NCBI GenBank assembly: GCA_037951105.1
Contig: JBAMJV010002098.1
Span: 1 to 64,000, forward strand
Source of the DNA: Echinarachnius parma
Lineage: Eukaryota; Echinodermata; Echinoidea; Clypeasteroida; Echinarachniidae
DNA: 64,000 bases
Direction: 5' to 3'
In this document: positions 25,401 to 40,400 of the stretch, piece by piece
Numbering within the stretch: the first letter of the stretch is position 1
Layout: each line of letters opens with the position of its first letter
The notes under the pieces: model-generated
Told to the model about the DNA's origin: nothing
Databases searched by the model: none
The model's input: the letters and a program-made list of their open reading frames with translations, nothing else
Translations under genes and position numbers: made by a program

Positions 25401-28400
25401 ACACAAGCTCAAGACGATGTCCAAGAAACACAAGACGGAGGTCGACGACTTCCAGCGACGCATCGGGTCGCTAGAGAATATGGTTGGACTTGGTGCCACT
25501 TCGTCCTCACCATCATCTGCAGCAACTGATGCTGATGACGATGGCAGCGGCTTGCAGAAAAAAGTGCTTGAATTGGAAGGGGTAAGAACAGTATGCATAA
25601 ACCAGTTATGATTTTTGTGCGCCTTGTTTTTCATAGGGGGTAGGGCAGGGAACTTTTCGTTTTTTTCAAATGTTCTATTTTTTTCTCAATTGTTGTTTTA
25701 ATTTGCAGCTTTTAGGGGCCCATTTGCAGATAATTTGTGAATTGCCTTGTGAGGTTTCTGAAGTCTTTCAAGACACTGTTCATTTTTTTAATTAGTTGTT
25801 GCTTTTTGCTCTTGCTTTTTATCAGATTCTTCGAGAGACGCGCCGTCAGGTTGCTGAACTGGAAGAGGCGAACCACCAACACGAGAAAGAGAACGGTCGC
25901 CTAGTCGAGTCAGAGCTTGAAAGCACACAGGTCGTGCAGATCATTATGTAATTGCAGTGTTGAACATCACTGTTAATCTGAATAAAATATTTATATTTCT
26001 TATCAGATACTTCGAGAGACGCGCCGCCAGGTTTCTGAACTGGAAGAGGGGAACCACCAACTTGAAAAAGAGAATGGTCGCCTAGTCGAGTCAGAGCGAG
26101 AGAGCACGCGGCTCGTACAGACACTGAAACGCAAGGTGGATGCACTGGAGAAGGAGAGGTCAGGGCAGGGTCAAGAGGTCAAGGGTCACACAGAAGCAGA
26201 GGCTGCCAATTTGAAGAACGAGAGGGATCAGCTGAGAGAGGAAGTTGAGCACCTCATGAAAGTCGTGAACAGTAAGATGATTTGGGTTTGACTTGTTATT
26301 GCGTTGGTTGTAAATGTTGTTTGACTTATTAGATATCTATTTATGAATTCATGTATTTTATTTTGTGCAGTTTGTTTTCAATCTGTAACATCGATATTTG
26401 GCATGAGTTTAGAATATTAAGGGGCTTGTAATTGTTTTTTTAATTCAATGTATGCATATTTATTAAAACAGGTAGTTTATTTCAATCGGTAATATTGCAA
26501 AATAGATATATACAGTAAGATAGTGTAGGCACATTGCATCAAACATAATGCATTATTTGTATGAAGATGGAAAGACAAGATAATTGTTTTATGCTCCAGT
26601 CAGTGACCAAAATACATGGGTGCTCGGGTCAATTTAGCCCCAGAAATGCGAAAAAGAGCCCCCAGAAATTTGCATAACTTATAATTCATCTTTCTTTGAA
26701 TTTTCTCTACCCAGGACAAAAGCCAGAGTTGGAGCAGAACCTTGGGTCTCATCAATTGGTCAGGGCCGAGCTGTATGCCACTAAACAAAGACGGCTCACC
26801 ATACTCTACTCTCTCAGCACCTTGCTATGAAAATAAAATGTATAATCATTTTTTCTCATAATGATGAGATGTCTAACATATAATTCATCTTTCTTTCAAT
26901 TTTCTCTACCCAGGACAAGAGACAGAGTTGGAGCAGATTCTTGGGTCGCATGAACCGGTCAGGGCCAAGCTTTATGCAACTAAACAAAGACTGCTCACCG
27001 TACTGAACTCTCTTAGTCCCTAAAATGATGAAAATGCCATTGAGTTTGATATCACATGCTATATGGATTTATGATGATAAGAAGATTAATCCCTTTCTTG
27101 TTTTTATTTTTCCTTCCAGGACAAGAAACAGAGTTGGAGCAGATTCTCGGGTCGCACGAACAGATCAAAGCCGAGTTTTAAGCCACTAAACAAAGACCGA
27201 TCACCGTAGTTCCTCTTATGACCAAAATGATGAAAATGCCATTGAGTTTGATATCACATGCTATATGGATTTATGATGATAAGAAGATTAATCCCTTTCT
27301 TGTTTTATTTTTCCTTCCAGGACAAAAAACAGAGTTGGAGCAGATTCTCGGGTCGCATGAACAGGTCAGAGCCGAGCTTTATGCAACTTAGTAAAGACTG
27401 CTCACCATACTGCACTCATATAGGACCCAAATGATAAAAATGCCATTGAGTTTGATATCACATGCTATGTGGAATGATAAGAAGATTAATCCCTTTCCTG
27501 TTTTTATTCTTCCTTCCAGGACAAGAAACAGAGTTGGAGCAGATTCTCGGGTCGCATGAACAGGTCAGGAGCGAGCTTTATGCAACTAAACAAAGACTGC
27601 TCACCGAGCTGAATGCATCTCATGTACATATCACTGGTCATTCTTTATTAACCCCTGGTCTATAACTAACCCCGCCCAACACACCCTGCCCCCTTTCCCT
27701 CAGATATCAACAAATCTGTATGCTCTTTAGGAAGTAAGGTTGTAGCAATGTTTGATACAGTGGAACCTCATTATAGCGAATTAATTTGGACCATGAAATG
27801 TACCTTGTTGTATCAGGGGAAAAAACAAACAAATATAAAGAGTTACGATGAGCAAAATTACTGTGTTATAAGAGGGTTTAGTTAAACCAGTGCTCTTTAT
27901 AACGAGATTCCACTGTATTTGAAGTGTTATTTTATAAACCTTTACAACAGGCCTCAAAAATGCAAAGTACAGTGTACAGTGTATAACTTTTCAGTAGATG
28001 TTCTGGAACTCACTTTATATCATACAAATATTGTGATTGAAATAGAGCAAAGAAAATGGGATTCTAACGGGATTCGAACCCGAGACCTCCGGATTGCTCT
28101 TACCGACTGAGCTATAGAAAACCCTAGTACGGCGTTCGTCCCTGAAACTCCTTAATTTTCATTGCTCGTGTGGTCAGAAGCTATAATTATAAACCTGACA
28201 TAAACCTGAAGGACAGAAATCAACTTGGAGATATATGCGAGGGATCACCGAAGGGATGCAGCTTTTTAAAATAATTAATTCAACCATATAAAGAAACTGA
28301 CTTGAAATAATTAATGGGATTGAAAAAGAGCAAAGAAACTGGGATTCCAGTAAAGCATTGACAATCATTCATGAAATATATGCTTGCTCTTATGCTAATA

Positions 28401-31400
28401 CATGTAATGCGTGCTATGATGAAAGGATAGTGTTTAATAATGTAAAAAGGTATACTAAGAAATCCACATTTTCTTTTACAGAAGATCGTTGGGCCAATGG
28501 ATGAAATAGGATAGGTTCACAAAAAAAAACATACAAGGACAAAAAACAAACAGAATTGGTGCACTCACAAACAATGCTTGCTTACGGAACCATCAGCCGT
28601 TTCGGTTCTGTGAGAGTTGGTGATTAATTGCATTGTTTATAAGTAACACAACCCTTTGCAAAGTGTTGGACATCTATTTAATATCAAACAACAGTACCAA
28701 AATATATAACCTTGTGTTGTTCTTTGCGGGGTGGTCCCCTTTAAACCAAATTATGTATTTTTCTATAAGAACAGAGAGCATACAGATTTGTTGATCATAA
28801 TTTTCAATGTTAATTATCAGTGCATGTTTGTATGGTAAAACTAATGGAACCAAATTAATTGAAAGAAATATTCAAATTGCTTAGCAATATTATTGTTTCA
28901 AAGTCAATGGGTGGAATTCACAAAGGAGGTTTGTAGGAGGTTTGTACAAACCATGGTTTGACGATGGTCTACATCTATGGAATGCTGCTCGTATACAAGT
29001 AAATTGTACATCCTCATTGTTAACAAGTGAGGAGTTTGCATTCTTTCTCCATCAGTTTACAAATGGCACTCCATAGATGTAGACCAGGATCAAACCATGG
29101 TTTGTACCAACCTCCTACAAACCTCCTTTGTGAATTCCACCCAATGTGATAATGATTAACCTTTAACTGACCCTTAACCATATTTATTTGCTTCTGCATG
29201 TTATGTTAATTTAATCAAACTCAAACTGAATTTATTTTTCGTACTTCGTTGGAAATGTCCATGAGTATTAATTAAATAATCTGCATTTAATATAGGATGT
29301 CATGGTTTATGTTATATATTATTTGATTGTTATTTAGTCTATATGTAAGGGGAACAATTAGCAATTTAAATTTAAACTATTCTCTTCAGTTAGAACTTGT
29401 CCATATTTTTCCCCCATGAATATTGTCAACATAAGTTACATACCGTCGATGCAGAATGTCAGGCAGTGGTTTAATCTGCAAGTATATTACAGGCAAACTG
29501 TCGTGTTTCAAAAGCTAAAATAACCACATGAACCATAATTCTATTTGATAACAGTATCTTTTGAACATCCACAAGGTAATGTTAATAACAAATCTTTTTA
29601 TAAAGCGCAATATTACAATCCAGTCTCAATGTGCACAGAAAGGAAACATAAATATGACTCAAAAGAATATTTGTTAACAATTCAACAATTTAATGAAGAA
29701 CAAACATTCAATTAATTTTACAATTCATTGACAAACAAGAAATTGTTCAGACTGGCTCAATATTGCAATAAGTAATAACTTATAAACCAGCTGCATGTTA
29801 CAAGATTTACTTCTTTGCACAAAAGGCACCAGCATTGTACATAATAGTGGAACTTGTTCAGAGATTAGCACACAATATTCACCCATTCAGCATGTTTTCA
29901 CTAAAACCTTTTAAAAAGAAAAGAAAATTAAGGGCATGTATTGCACATTTAAAAAATATTTTCAGCTACATTGTATGATTTGTTTAAAATAATAATAAAA
30001 AATCATATATTTTGCACTGTGCAGACATCAGGATAAACTACTTGGCACAAAGTATTCACCAAATTTGCACATGTTTATTTTAAAATTCCAAAAAGAAAGG
30101 AAAGTTAATGGCATGTTTTGCACATTTAAAATTTAAGTAAATTCAGCTCCATTTATAAGAATACTTTATAAGGTAGAGAGCAGGATTAATTTGGCACAAA
30201 GTATTCACACTTTTGGCATGTACATGCATTTCATTAAAAAAAAAACAGTTTAATTAAATTCAGTCTTTAGTTTATAATTTATTAAAGGGCATGTTTTGAA
30301 TATTATATTAACTATTTTGGACTACAACCCCTTTGATGCCCCTTCTCCCTTTCCCCGTCACATAAAATAATATGTCACTTTCATGAGAAATCAAAACACT
30401 GCATGCAATGCCATCATTATGGGTTTGTTTTTGTTTTGGGCATAACTTTTTGATAACATCAACATTACTTACAATTACAAATAATAATACAAAATACAAT
30501 TTGGTAAATATGATTTATGATCAATTGCATGTGTCAAATACTTCATCAGTGTGAATATTATCATAATGACTACATTTCTTTAAAAAGAGCAATTCACAGT
30601 AGAATTGTATCTACACTTTCTTGTACATTTCAAAAGCAAAAGTACAGATAAATGCTAAGAATATCTTTTGAATGTCACCTGATCAACTTCCAACCGATAT
30701 GGGCCAACAACTGGTAGTGAAGTCAGATTCATATAATTCATTTTGAACATGATGTTTAGAATAGGGTTATTTAGATAATCAACATTTTGATAAGGAAGAC
30801 AAAACAGTTAATATCAGCACTTTTGAAAAATAAGACTGCCCTTGCCCCAGCATGAACCTTATGGAGATTCTATTGGTATCTTTGCATGTCCTGTAAACCC
30901 AACTCCAAGGTACAACCCAGAAGCGCAATCAAAATGTTCTCTCCTGCCTTCCCTTTATATGTTAGCTTTTAAACTTGTGCATGACATTTAGCTATCTGTA
31001 GTATAGATCTATATCTGTTTTCTTTCTGCAATTAAATGACCAGTTAAAAAAAAAAATTGATCTTTGATAACGTCATATTGTTAAAATTATAACTATTTTA
31101 TAACTTATAACATTATATCGTTATAACGATATATCATAAAAAACATCTATTCTAAAAATTATATTTCTCTATTTATTCACTCTCTTCTGAGCATTAACGA
31201 ATTGAAATATTATTGCAGGGTTTAGTTGAACATAATATACTTGGCTTTCTACATGTATGTACACTGCCGATACTGAATTAATTATTAGAAATACTGTGCC
31301 AGCTGTTACAACCCATTTACCGTTTATAAACCAAGTTTAACACTTTGTATCCGATGTTTGTTCCTTCTCTGGTTATATATTTGAACGACACTTTGAGAGA

Positions 31401-34400
31401 TGTTGGATTTTGATATCAAATATTGGTACTAAATAAAATAAACCTGTGTCCTGTGGTGGTCCCCTTTTATACTAGATGGGTTTTGTTCTGTGACATATTC
31501 TTAAAATTAGCTCAAACTATCCCCACTGAATAAACTAATGCACTGTCCCACATATTCATATCTGTGTAGGCTGTCAATGAAATTTGACTGCTGGAATTTC
31601 AGTCTTGCAATGGGTTTTAGGTCATGTGACTATCCCAGATGATTTATTATACAAACTTGTGTACACAGATTTTTTGTGTGTTCTCACAAGTGCTGTAAAT
31701 ACTAGGAACATTTTATTGATCTCCCCCCCCCCCCCCCCCAATGGTTATGTGACTCCCAACGACACTTGTCTATTGGAACATGATATAGGCCAGTACAAGT
31801 GCAATGTGTAATACATATCTGTATACATACCATGTATTTGTTTATTCACAGTGTTGTGCCAGAAAAGGGACAATGTTTTTGTTTTGTTTATGAGTGTGTG
31901 TGCTTTCCCCAAACTCATATGGGGCCCTAATGACAACCATCTCTTGCAAAATCATGTAGGCCAGTACCAGTGCCATGCTGGAGGACATCCACGATGCCAG
32001 GAGAAAGTTTTCCACGGAGGAGGCCCTCAGGAGGTCAAAGCTGCTCAGGGAGAAACAGGACATTGTCAACAAGATGATGGAAGCCGGACAGAAAGTAAGC
32101 TTCCTGTACTTGGTACTTTGTAGTTGAATTCTTCTCAATACTCCAGAGGCATAATAGGAGTTTTACCTGGAGGTGGGTCCGAGAGAGTCACAGTGCTTAG
32201 CCCCTAAGAACATAAGGTTCCGTAGCAAGTGCATTCTGGAATGTATGAAGTGAGGGCTAGTTAACTGTGGATTGAACTAGTTTATTCCATAAACTGTGTC
32301 ATAAAGCAAGCCACCACACTGAATTTTATTTTCCTGCTTGCACATTTAGGCACAAAAAATCATGGGTTTTTTAATTTTACTCGCCTGAACAGAAAATTTA
32401 CTTGCCCCTAAAATATTTGTGAAAAAGACAAATTAATCGCACTAGGTTGGCAAATCTCTTCCATGTTTCTAAATGAGATTGACTCATGAGGAATTCACAT
32501 TTTCTCTCGTAGTTAAACAGAAATGCCCAAACTTGCCCCGTAGAACTTACACACCTTAGCCCAAGTTTTGTTTTTGTTTTAGGATAGAATGATGTTGATA
32601 TCGTAGCTTTATGGAAATCACGTCTTACAATGTAAGATTTCCAACAGGGAAACTGACCAGAAATATATGATATAAATTAAAGAACATATGGTTTTGGGAC
32701 GATTCAAACCCAAGACTCAATTTGCTAATTTTCATTGATTTAAGATTGGATCTCCTATCTAAGATTGTTTCCTCTTTGTTTTCTGATCAGATATCTGATA
32801 GTAAGACCACTGTCGCCACACTTGAGGCTGCCTCCGTAGACATCTCCGACCAGGCAGCGGAGATCGTATCCGACATCGGCTGCCAGCAGCATCAGGAGAT
32901 CACGGCAGACTTCGTCAGTAGTCTGGAGAAGGAGAACGATCTGCTCAAACACCACGTGTCAAGACTGCAGAATGAGGTTATCATTGTTGAGGTGTACCTG
33001 TGTTAATAATCTGCTCATGATGATTTAATGACTATGTTTGTGTAAGAAAATTATTATTGTAATTCCTTCTTTGAAAACTAGTTTGTTAGATTATATTAAT
33101 AGCTGGAATTCACAATGGTGGTTTTAACTTTAATAATGTTTTTAAATCCCCATAGTTTTATTGGGTGCCACTAATTTATCTCTCATTTCCAAATAAAAAC
33201 AAGTTGCATGCCGCCACATGCACCTTATTGTTCCAGAGTCAGTAAGAGTGAGCTGTGAGTAAGTAAATTTGTATAAATGTCAAATTTCACGAACTCAATC
33301 TGCAACCAAATATGGCAAGCCTTACAATATCATTCTTTTGTAAAGGATCCACCGAATTCTGGTTTCAGACCACTGATATGTGACCTTACACCACAAAACG
33401 AACAATAGGTCTGGGAAAATGATTATGCTGATTTTCACATGACATCACAGTTGAATTCATCACCTTTAAAATTGTATAAAAGTTGTCATATTCAGACAAG
33501 GCAAACAAGGGAGAAACGGGCCACTTCAAAGATCGGCGTCCATTCAAGAGCTGTAATCTGATAATTTGTATTCAATGAAAAATCGTACTTAAACATGATT
33601 TCTGACGATCAAAATTTCATAGAAGGTATAATTATGTAGATTAAGATACCTTCATTAAGGAAACACAAAAATCCTGAATCTCGTACTTTTAACCAAATTT
33701 TACTATTTCAGCTAATAACAGAGAAACTATATCCGCGACATAACGGTCGTTTTGTGGTGTAAGGTCACATATGTTAAGTCTTGATGTTGCTTCCCTGACT
33801 GAAATGCTTGTTGAAACCTGATTTCATATGCTGGTTATCTGTCACTGGAAATTCCACAGATCGATGACCTGAACCAGTCCTGCGAGTCTCTAGCAGACGA
33901 CAAGAAGCAGTGCGAGGAGCTCATCGTCAGTCTCACACAAAAGGTCAGCAAACTTTCAGGCGATGACCCCACGGGTTCGTCAGTGTCCACACGCGTCCCC
34001 AACTCCTATGGCAATCTGGCTCCCGACCATTTCCTCTCTGACTCGGAACTGACTCCTAATGCAACAGGAGAGAGCGATGTGGATGCACCCCAAGGTGGGA
34101 GCACTCCCGTAAGACACCACATTTCCTACCACCGACCGCACTCCCCATCGGATTCGAGTGTGGCGTCGGATGTGAGTTCATCGATGAGGGAGGGATGGAC
34201 GTCGGAGACCGAGCTGAGCAGCGATGGCGGGCTGCTGATGCAAAGCAAACGGTCGCTGGCCGACGATGTCGTCAGCTTTGACGGGGAGTATGATGACTCC
34301 ATCATGTTCAATGGAATCAAGGAGAGGTGAGAAATTTGAATTAAGTAAAACCTGTCTAAATTTACCACTAAGGGAAATAGGAAACAACGTAATGGATCAA

Positions 34401-37400
34401 TGATCTGTAAAATATCCCAAAAATAATTGCAACAGGACTTTCTGCAACGATAACTTTAAAGATAGTAGATCAATCAGAATGATATTTCAGGGTATGAAAC
34501 TATAACTTATTATCTACATCTTGCAGAAAACCCTATTCGATTTGCTTCAGTGGTCATGAAGAATGAGGATCTTTTGTCAATCATGTCATGTGTCCATTTT
34601 CGTTCATAACGCGTGAAGACAATGGACAACACGTCTCCTTACATTACAAAACCTGGAGGGAAGGGACATCTGACATGATTGACAAAAGATCCTCATTCTC
34701 CATAACCACTGAAGCAAATCGAATAGGGTTTTCTGCAAGATGTAGGTAATAAGTTATAGTTTCATACCCTGAAATATCATTCTGATTGATCTACTATTTT
34801 TAAAGTTATCGTTGCAGAAAGTCTTGTTTGAATTAATTTTGGGACATGTTGTAGATACACACATACTGCTAGCATGTACCAAGTGAGTCAAGAAAAGTGG
34901 TCCTGAATTGATTATGTTACTCAGACACAAATACAAATATTGATCATCTCAGGAATAAGATTTACAGGACTTAAACGGGGAAGATATATTGCCCTTATCT
35001 CTTCTTTGTCCAGATTCCCTGAAGCTGCAGATGCATTCAAGGAGCAGCTGACCCAGTTTGAGGCAGTGCGAGCGGACTGGGAGATGGAGAAACAGGCGTT
35101 GGAGGAAGTGAAATTTATCTCTGTAATGTTGGTTTCATTACAAGATCTTAATGGCGGATGGTCTTTTTTTTTCTGTCATTGATTCCTCCAAGCAGCTGAT
35201 AAACTCCAAGATAATATTTCATTTTTCCTTAGATTCCCTGAAGCTGCAGATGCATTCAAGGAGCAGCTGACCCAATTTGAGGCAGTGTGAGCAGACTGGG
35301 AGATGGAGAAACAGGCATTGGAGGAAGTGATGTTATCTCTAACGTTACTAGACAAAAAACTATCTCAAAAACTAGCTTTTAATTGCAAAACTTTCTTGAG
35401 TGACCTTAAGTCCTTGAATATATTTCCTAAATTACATTCCTTAGATTCCCTGAAGCTGCAGATGCATTCAAGGAGCAGCTGACCCAGTTTGAGGCAGTGC
35501 GAGCGGACTGGGAGATGTAGGAACAAGCTCTGTAGGAAGTGATATTTATGTCCTAACTTGCTCACAAAAAAATGTCTCTCGAGAATAAGATCTAAATTAC
35601 TGGAGAATTCGTTTTCCTTATCCCCTCAAAAGCAGCTGATCAAATTCCTTGACAATATTTAATTTTTCCTTTGATTCCCTGAAGCTGCAGATGCGTTCAA
35701 GGAGCAGCTGACCCAGTTTGAGGCGGTACGAGCGGACTGGGAGATGGAGAAACAAGCTCTGGAGGAAGTGACACTTATCTCTCTAACGTTACTTATACAA
35801 ACATCTCTCATAAGAAATAGCATTTAATTGCAAAACTGTTTCTTGAGTGACCTAAAGTCCTTGAACATATTTCCTAAATTACATTTGTAGATTCCCTGAA
35901 GCTGCAGATGCATTCAAGGAGCAGTTAACCCAGTTTGAGGCAGTGCGAGCGGACTGGGAGATGGAGAAACAGGCGTTGGAGGAAGCGGTTGTCAGGATGA
36001 GGGATCAGCTCAAGGAGAAAGACCGCATCATCCAGGACATGACCGCTGAGAAGGTAAGTTAACCCATTGCCTACCAGAACCTGGTGGGCCCTGTATCATG
36101 TCTATGGGGATTGTAAGATCTAGTAGGGAACAGGTTACAAACCAACAATCAGAACTATCGCACAGCCTTTGTTATACACATAAATTATCTCGAAGTCCAC
36201 GCTGGCAGTGGACCATCAATATAAATTATTAGCCTTCTCCTTCCTCAAAAGTAAGTTAAAAATCAAGTATCAAAACTTCCTCACAACACTTTTTGTATCT
36301 ACCTAATCCACAAATCCACAAATCTTTAAATTTACCCATATTAATAATTGTAGCTATTCTCCTTCCACAAATCATATCATTGTAAGATTTCTTTCTATTA
36401 TACATTTTAGGGGCTGATGTCAGTGCACAATGAGAACATAGAAGACTTGGAGGAGAGACTGAAATCACTGGAAGACATCAACTCCAACTTGGTGAAGGAG
36501 AAGGAATCTGCAGCCCTTAGCATTGTAAGTTGAAATCAGAATGGGCAAAGGAACTTGGGCTATGCTGGGAATCAAACTTCAGACTTCTGGATTGCTTAAC
36601 TGCTATTCTAGCCACTGAACTGGAATTAATAGCACCTTGTTCTTTTTCAAATCATCCATATTTGTATAATTATGTTGATTTGACAATCATCCATCTTTTA
36701 TTTGAAGAGTTCATGTGACAAAACCGATCAAACAATTTTTGTCATGTTTTACATAAAGCTTTCATCATAATGTACAAAATATTGTCTCTAAGATATTGTT
36801 ACGTATTGTATATGAAGATGTAATTAAACCTATCACACATTTATGTATTTTTTTATTGTTTTTCAGCTCGTTTAATTGTAATTATCTCAATTTACTAAAT
36901 AAGAGTATGAACAAATTAAGTTATTACATAATTTTTTTCTTTTTTTCTCTCTTTTCTTTTTCAACAGTCTGAGATGACAAATCAGCTGCAAGCAATGGAG
37001 AAGGAGAAAGAAGAGGGCAACCGTTTAGTCGCATCGTTGCAGAAGGAAAGAGACGAGCTTCAAGAGAAACTGTCACAGCTGGAGACAGAGAGCAGTGCGA
37101 TGCAACAAGATCTGGACGCAAGGACTGCGTCTGAAGGTAGTGAGGTGACACAGCTGCGCAAGGAGAAGGAACGGTTGGAGCTTGACTTGCAACAACTGGA
37201 CACAGAGCACCAAGCGGCTTTGGATCAGATAATCTCATCCAGGGATAATCTCATGAAGGAGATTAAGAATAAGGACTCGCAAATCAAGCAGAATGCTGGA
37301 GAGCACCAAGAGGCACTGGATCAGATTATCTCCTCAAGGGATAATCTCATGGAGGAGATTAAAGAAAAGGATGAGCAGCTACGGGAGGTTAAGGATAAAA

Positions 37401-40400
37401 CGGCGAGGGTAGAGTCTGACCTTGATAGAGCCGTTGAGGAGAAGGCGGAACTGGAATCTGAGTTGGACACCCTGAGGGATGATCTCAGCACCAGCAGGGC
37501 AGACTTGCTGGATTCGGAGCAGATGAAACAAGAGCAGTCAGTTGCCATGACAACCCTGAGGACTAAGCTCCAGTCAATGCAGGATGACCATAACGAGCTG
37601 CTCAAGAGCCATGGCGAGTTGCAGAAGACCTCAGATAATAGTGCCTCAAGGGATCAAATGCCTGAAACTGAGCTCGTCACAAGACAAGCTAATAATGCTG
37701 AGGATCTGAACAATGTGCCAAGCCGGGAAGAACTTCAGGCAAAGGTGGATGATCTAATGGCCAGGCTGGAAATGTTTGAGACCAAGGATAAAGACCAACA
37801 TGGTCCTGGTCCTGATGAGAGTGTGGCCTACCTGGAGCACGAGCTCTCAAGGACTCACCATGAGATCGATGAACTCAATAAGAGCATTGACGAGCGCGAG
37901 ATCAAACTCCAGGAGCTGATTAGGGGTGAGCGAGATCGCCAGCATGTCCTGAAGCAAAGGGACAGCGAGATGGGAGCAGTCAAAGCAGAGAATGATGCGC
38001 TTCAGAGGGACATTGATGTGGTGAAGGTGGAGAATGATGGACTTCGAATGGAAGTGGAGTCACGTGATGCAACGATTGGTGAGCTTCAGGGAGAGTTAGT
38101 ACGGAGCAAGGATGAGCTAAGAAACATTCATTCTGGCATCGGTGAAAGAGATCACGCAGAGAAGCAACAACAGAGTCACTTGGATGACTTTGAGAGAACT
38201 TGCAAAGAATTGAAAGCAGATTTACTTGCCAAAGAGGTGCTTTTAGAATCTGCAAACGATAGCAAAGCAGAGATTGAGGAGTTGGTTGCGCAGAAGGAAG
38301 AAGACATAAGAGCACTTGCTGAAGAGAATACCCATTTCTTAAAGAATGCTGAAGAATCCAAAGCAAGGATCAGTGAACTTGATGCAAAAGTCAAACTTTT
38401 GGAAAGTATACAACAAGAACTGGAGCAAAAAGAAAATGACCTTGATCATCTACAATCGGAATTACAACATGCCATTGAAACGCTGAGCCAAAAGTCTTCC
38501 AAAGAACAAGAGTATCTCCAAGCAATAAGCCAAAAGGAGGAGAGTATATGTCAACTACAGGAAGAGCTCAAACAAAAGAACAGTGAGCAGTCACCTGACA
38601 CACCAGATTCAAATAGTGCTAAGCAAGATGAAGAAACCCAAGAGCAAACTGAGCCGAACCTAAGTGAAAGATTAAAAGAAAGGGAAGAGCTTTTAGTCCA
38701 GCTCGAAAGCCAAGTCTCGAACAAGGATCTAGAACTTAGCTCTCTGAATGATGAATTGACTGCCACTAGACAAGCACTTTCTAACAGAGGAGATGAGCTT
38801 TCCGAAATAACTAACCAACTGGAAGATAGAGACAAAGAGAGAGACCATCTACAAAGGGAGGTTGACATGCTTCAAGAAAATCTTAAACCGAGTGAAGAGA
38901 ACTTGGCAGCTGTGGAAAAGCTAGAAAGAGAACTGGAGGTGAGGAGTTCTGTGATTTCAGACCTTCAGCAAGAAGTGGACTCCAGTCGCAGTGAGCTGGA
39001 CGAACAAGCGCTAACTCTCAATGACACCCTCGGCGGGAAGGAATCTGAAATTGATCAGTTGAACCAGTCCATCAAGGAGCTCCTTCAAGATAAGCAGCTC
39101 ACCGAGAAGAAGCTCCACGACTACGGAAACCAGATGGAGGACTTGCAGAGGACAAACCAGGAGAAAGAGGAGGACATTAGGAGGCTGCGAGAAGAAGTGC
39201 ACAACATCACAATGCAGCTTCAGCAGCCTAACGATGAGGTACACAAAAATGTGAACAATCTCTCAGAGAGCATTGAAGACGTGCTCGCACCCTCAAGTCC
39301 GTTTAGCAAATCTTCGAGCGAGGTCCTTCAGGGGCAGGATGGTGCCATCAGCGACAACGAAAAGCACTATGAGAAGGTGATCCAGGAGCGGGACAAGGAG
39401 ATCGGCATGCTCCAGCAGGAGCGTCAGAGTCTCCTTACAAGCCTCAATGAGAAGTCAGCCTCAACGATGGGGAACAGCGTCCTTGTCGACCTCCACAAGA
39501 ACCAGATGAAGGTGAAGACCCTGGAGTCTGAAAGGCATCAGATGATGACGGTGCTCAACGAGAAGACCAGGGAAGCTAGCAACCTAAAGAATGAAGTCCA
39601 TAAGCTTCTCAAGGTGATCTCCGCCCAGAAAACAGCCTTGGAAAAAGCCCAGGATGACATCAGGGACTTGCAGAACACTGCCAAAGGGTCCCGTGATGGC
39701 ATGCAAAAGGAAGCCCTGAAGAATCTCTCCCGTCTCATCCAGGACAAGGACCTGGAGATCCAGGCTCTGACGCAGAAGAACACATCTCTCCTGGAAGTCC
39801 TGCAGTCGGAGGCACCAAGCAACAGCTCCCAGATTTCAGACGTCCTCGGCGAGAGCGAGAAGCTACAGAAGGAGAACACCCTCATGAAAGAAGAAAAGGA
39901 CCAACTGATCGTCAGCATCCACCAGAAGCACCAAGAGAGCTTGGCATACTATGAAGAAGTCCAACGGCTCGTTGCAGTGATAAACTCTGAGATGCAGAAG
40001 TATGGAGCCCTTGAAAAACAGCATCAGGAGCTCCGGACTGAAGTAGAATCTTTGACAGAATCAATGAACCAGTCAATGATGGAACAGCAGGAGGCATGCA
40101 AAGAGAAAGAAATGCTGTCAGAGGAGTTAGAGGAAAAACAGATGTTGGTCGCCGAGTTACAGAGTCAAATGTCAGAGTTAGATACAGCAAGGACTAATCT
40201 TTTGACACAGGTCAAAGAGCTAGAACAGAATTGCCTTAGAAAAGATGAGGAAGTCCATGATAAGGATAGTGAAATAAGTACCTTAAATCTAACAATCGAG
40301 AACTTGAGCAAACAGACACAACCCATAGTTCCTGTAGAATCAGTAGTGGAAGAAACAATTATACGAGCTGAAACTGCCCAATTACAGGCAGCAGCTCCAC

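Noticed and set aside
24841-25611. Mutually exclusive or alternative versions of exon 6 (and likewise exons 8, 12, 15 and 18)
   Set aside because: Decoys are partial, lack donors, and many have in-frame stops or lost acceptors. True alternative cassette exons would keep both splice sites and frame.
28060-28130. tRNA gene on the minus strand
   Set aside because: A and B boxes are present but the spacing is too short and the acceptor stem does not pair. It fits a SINE head.
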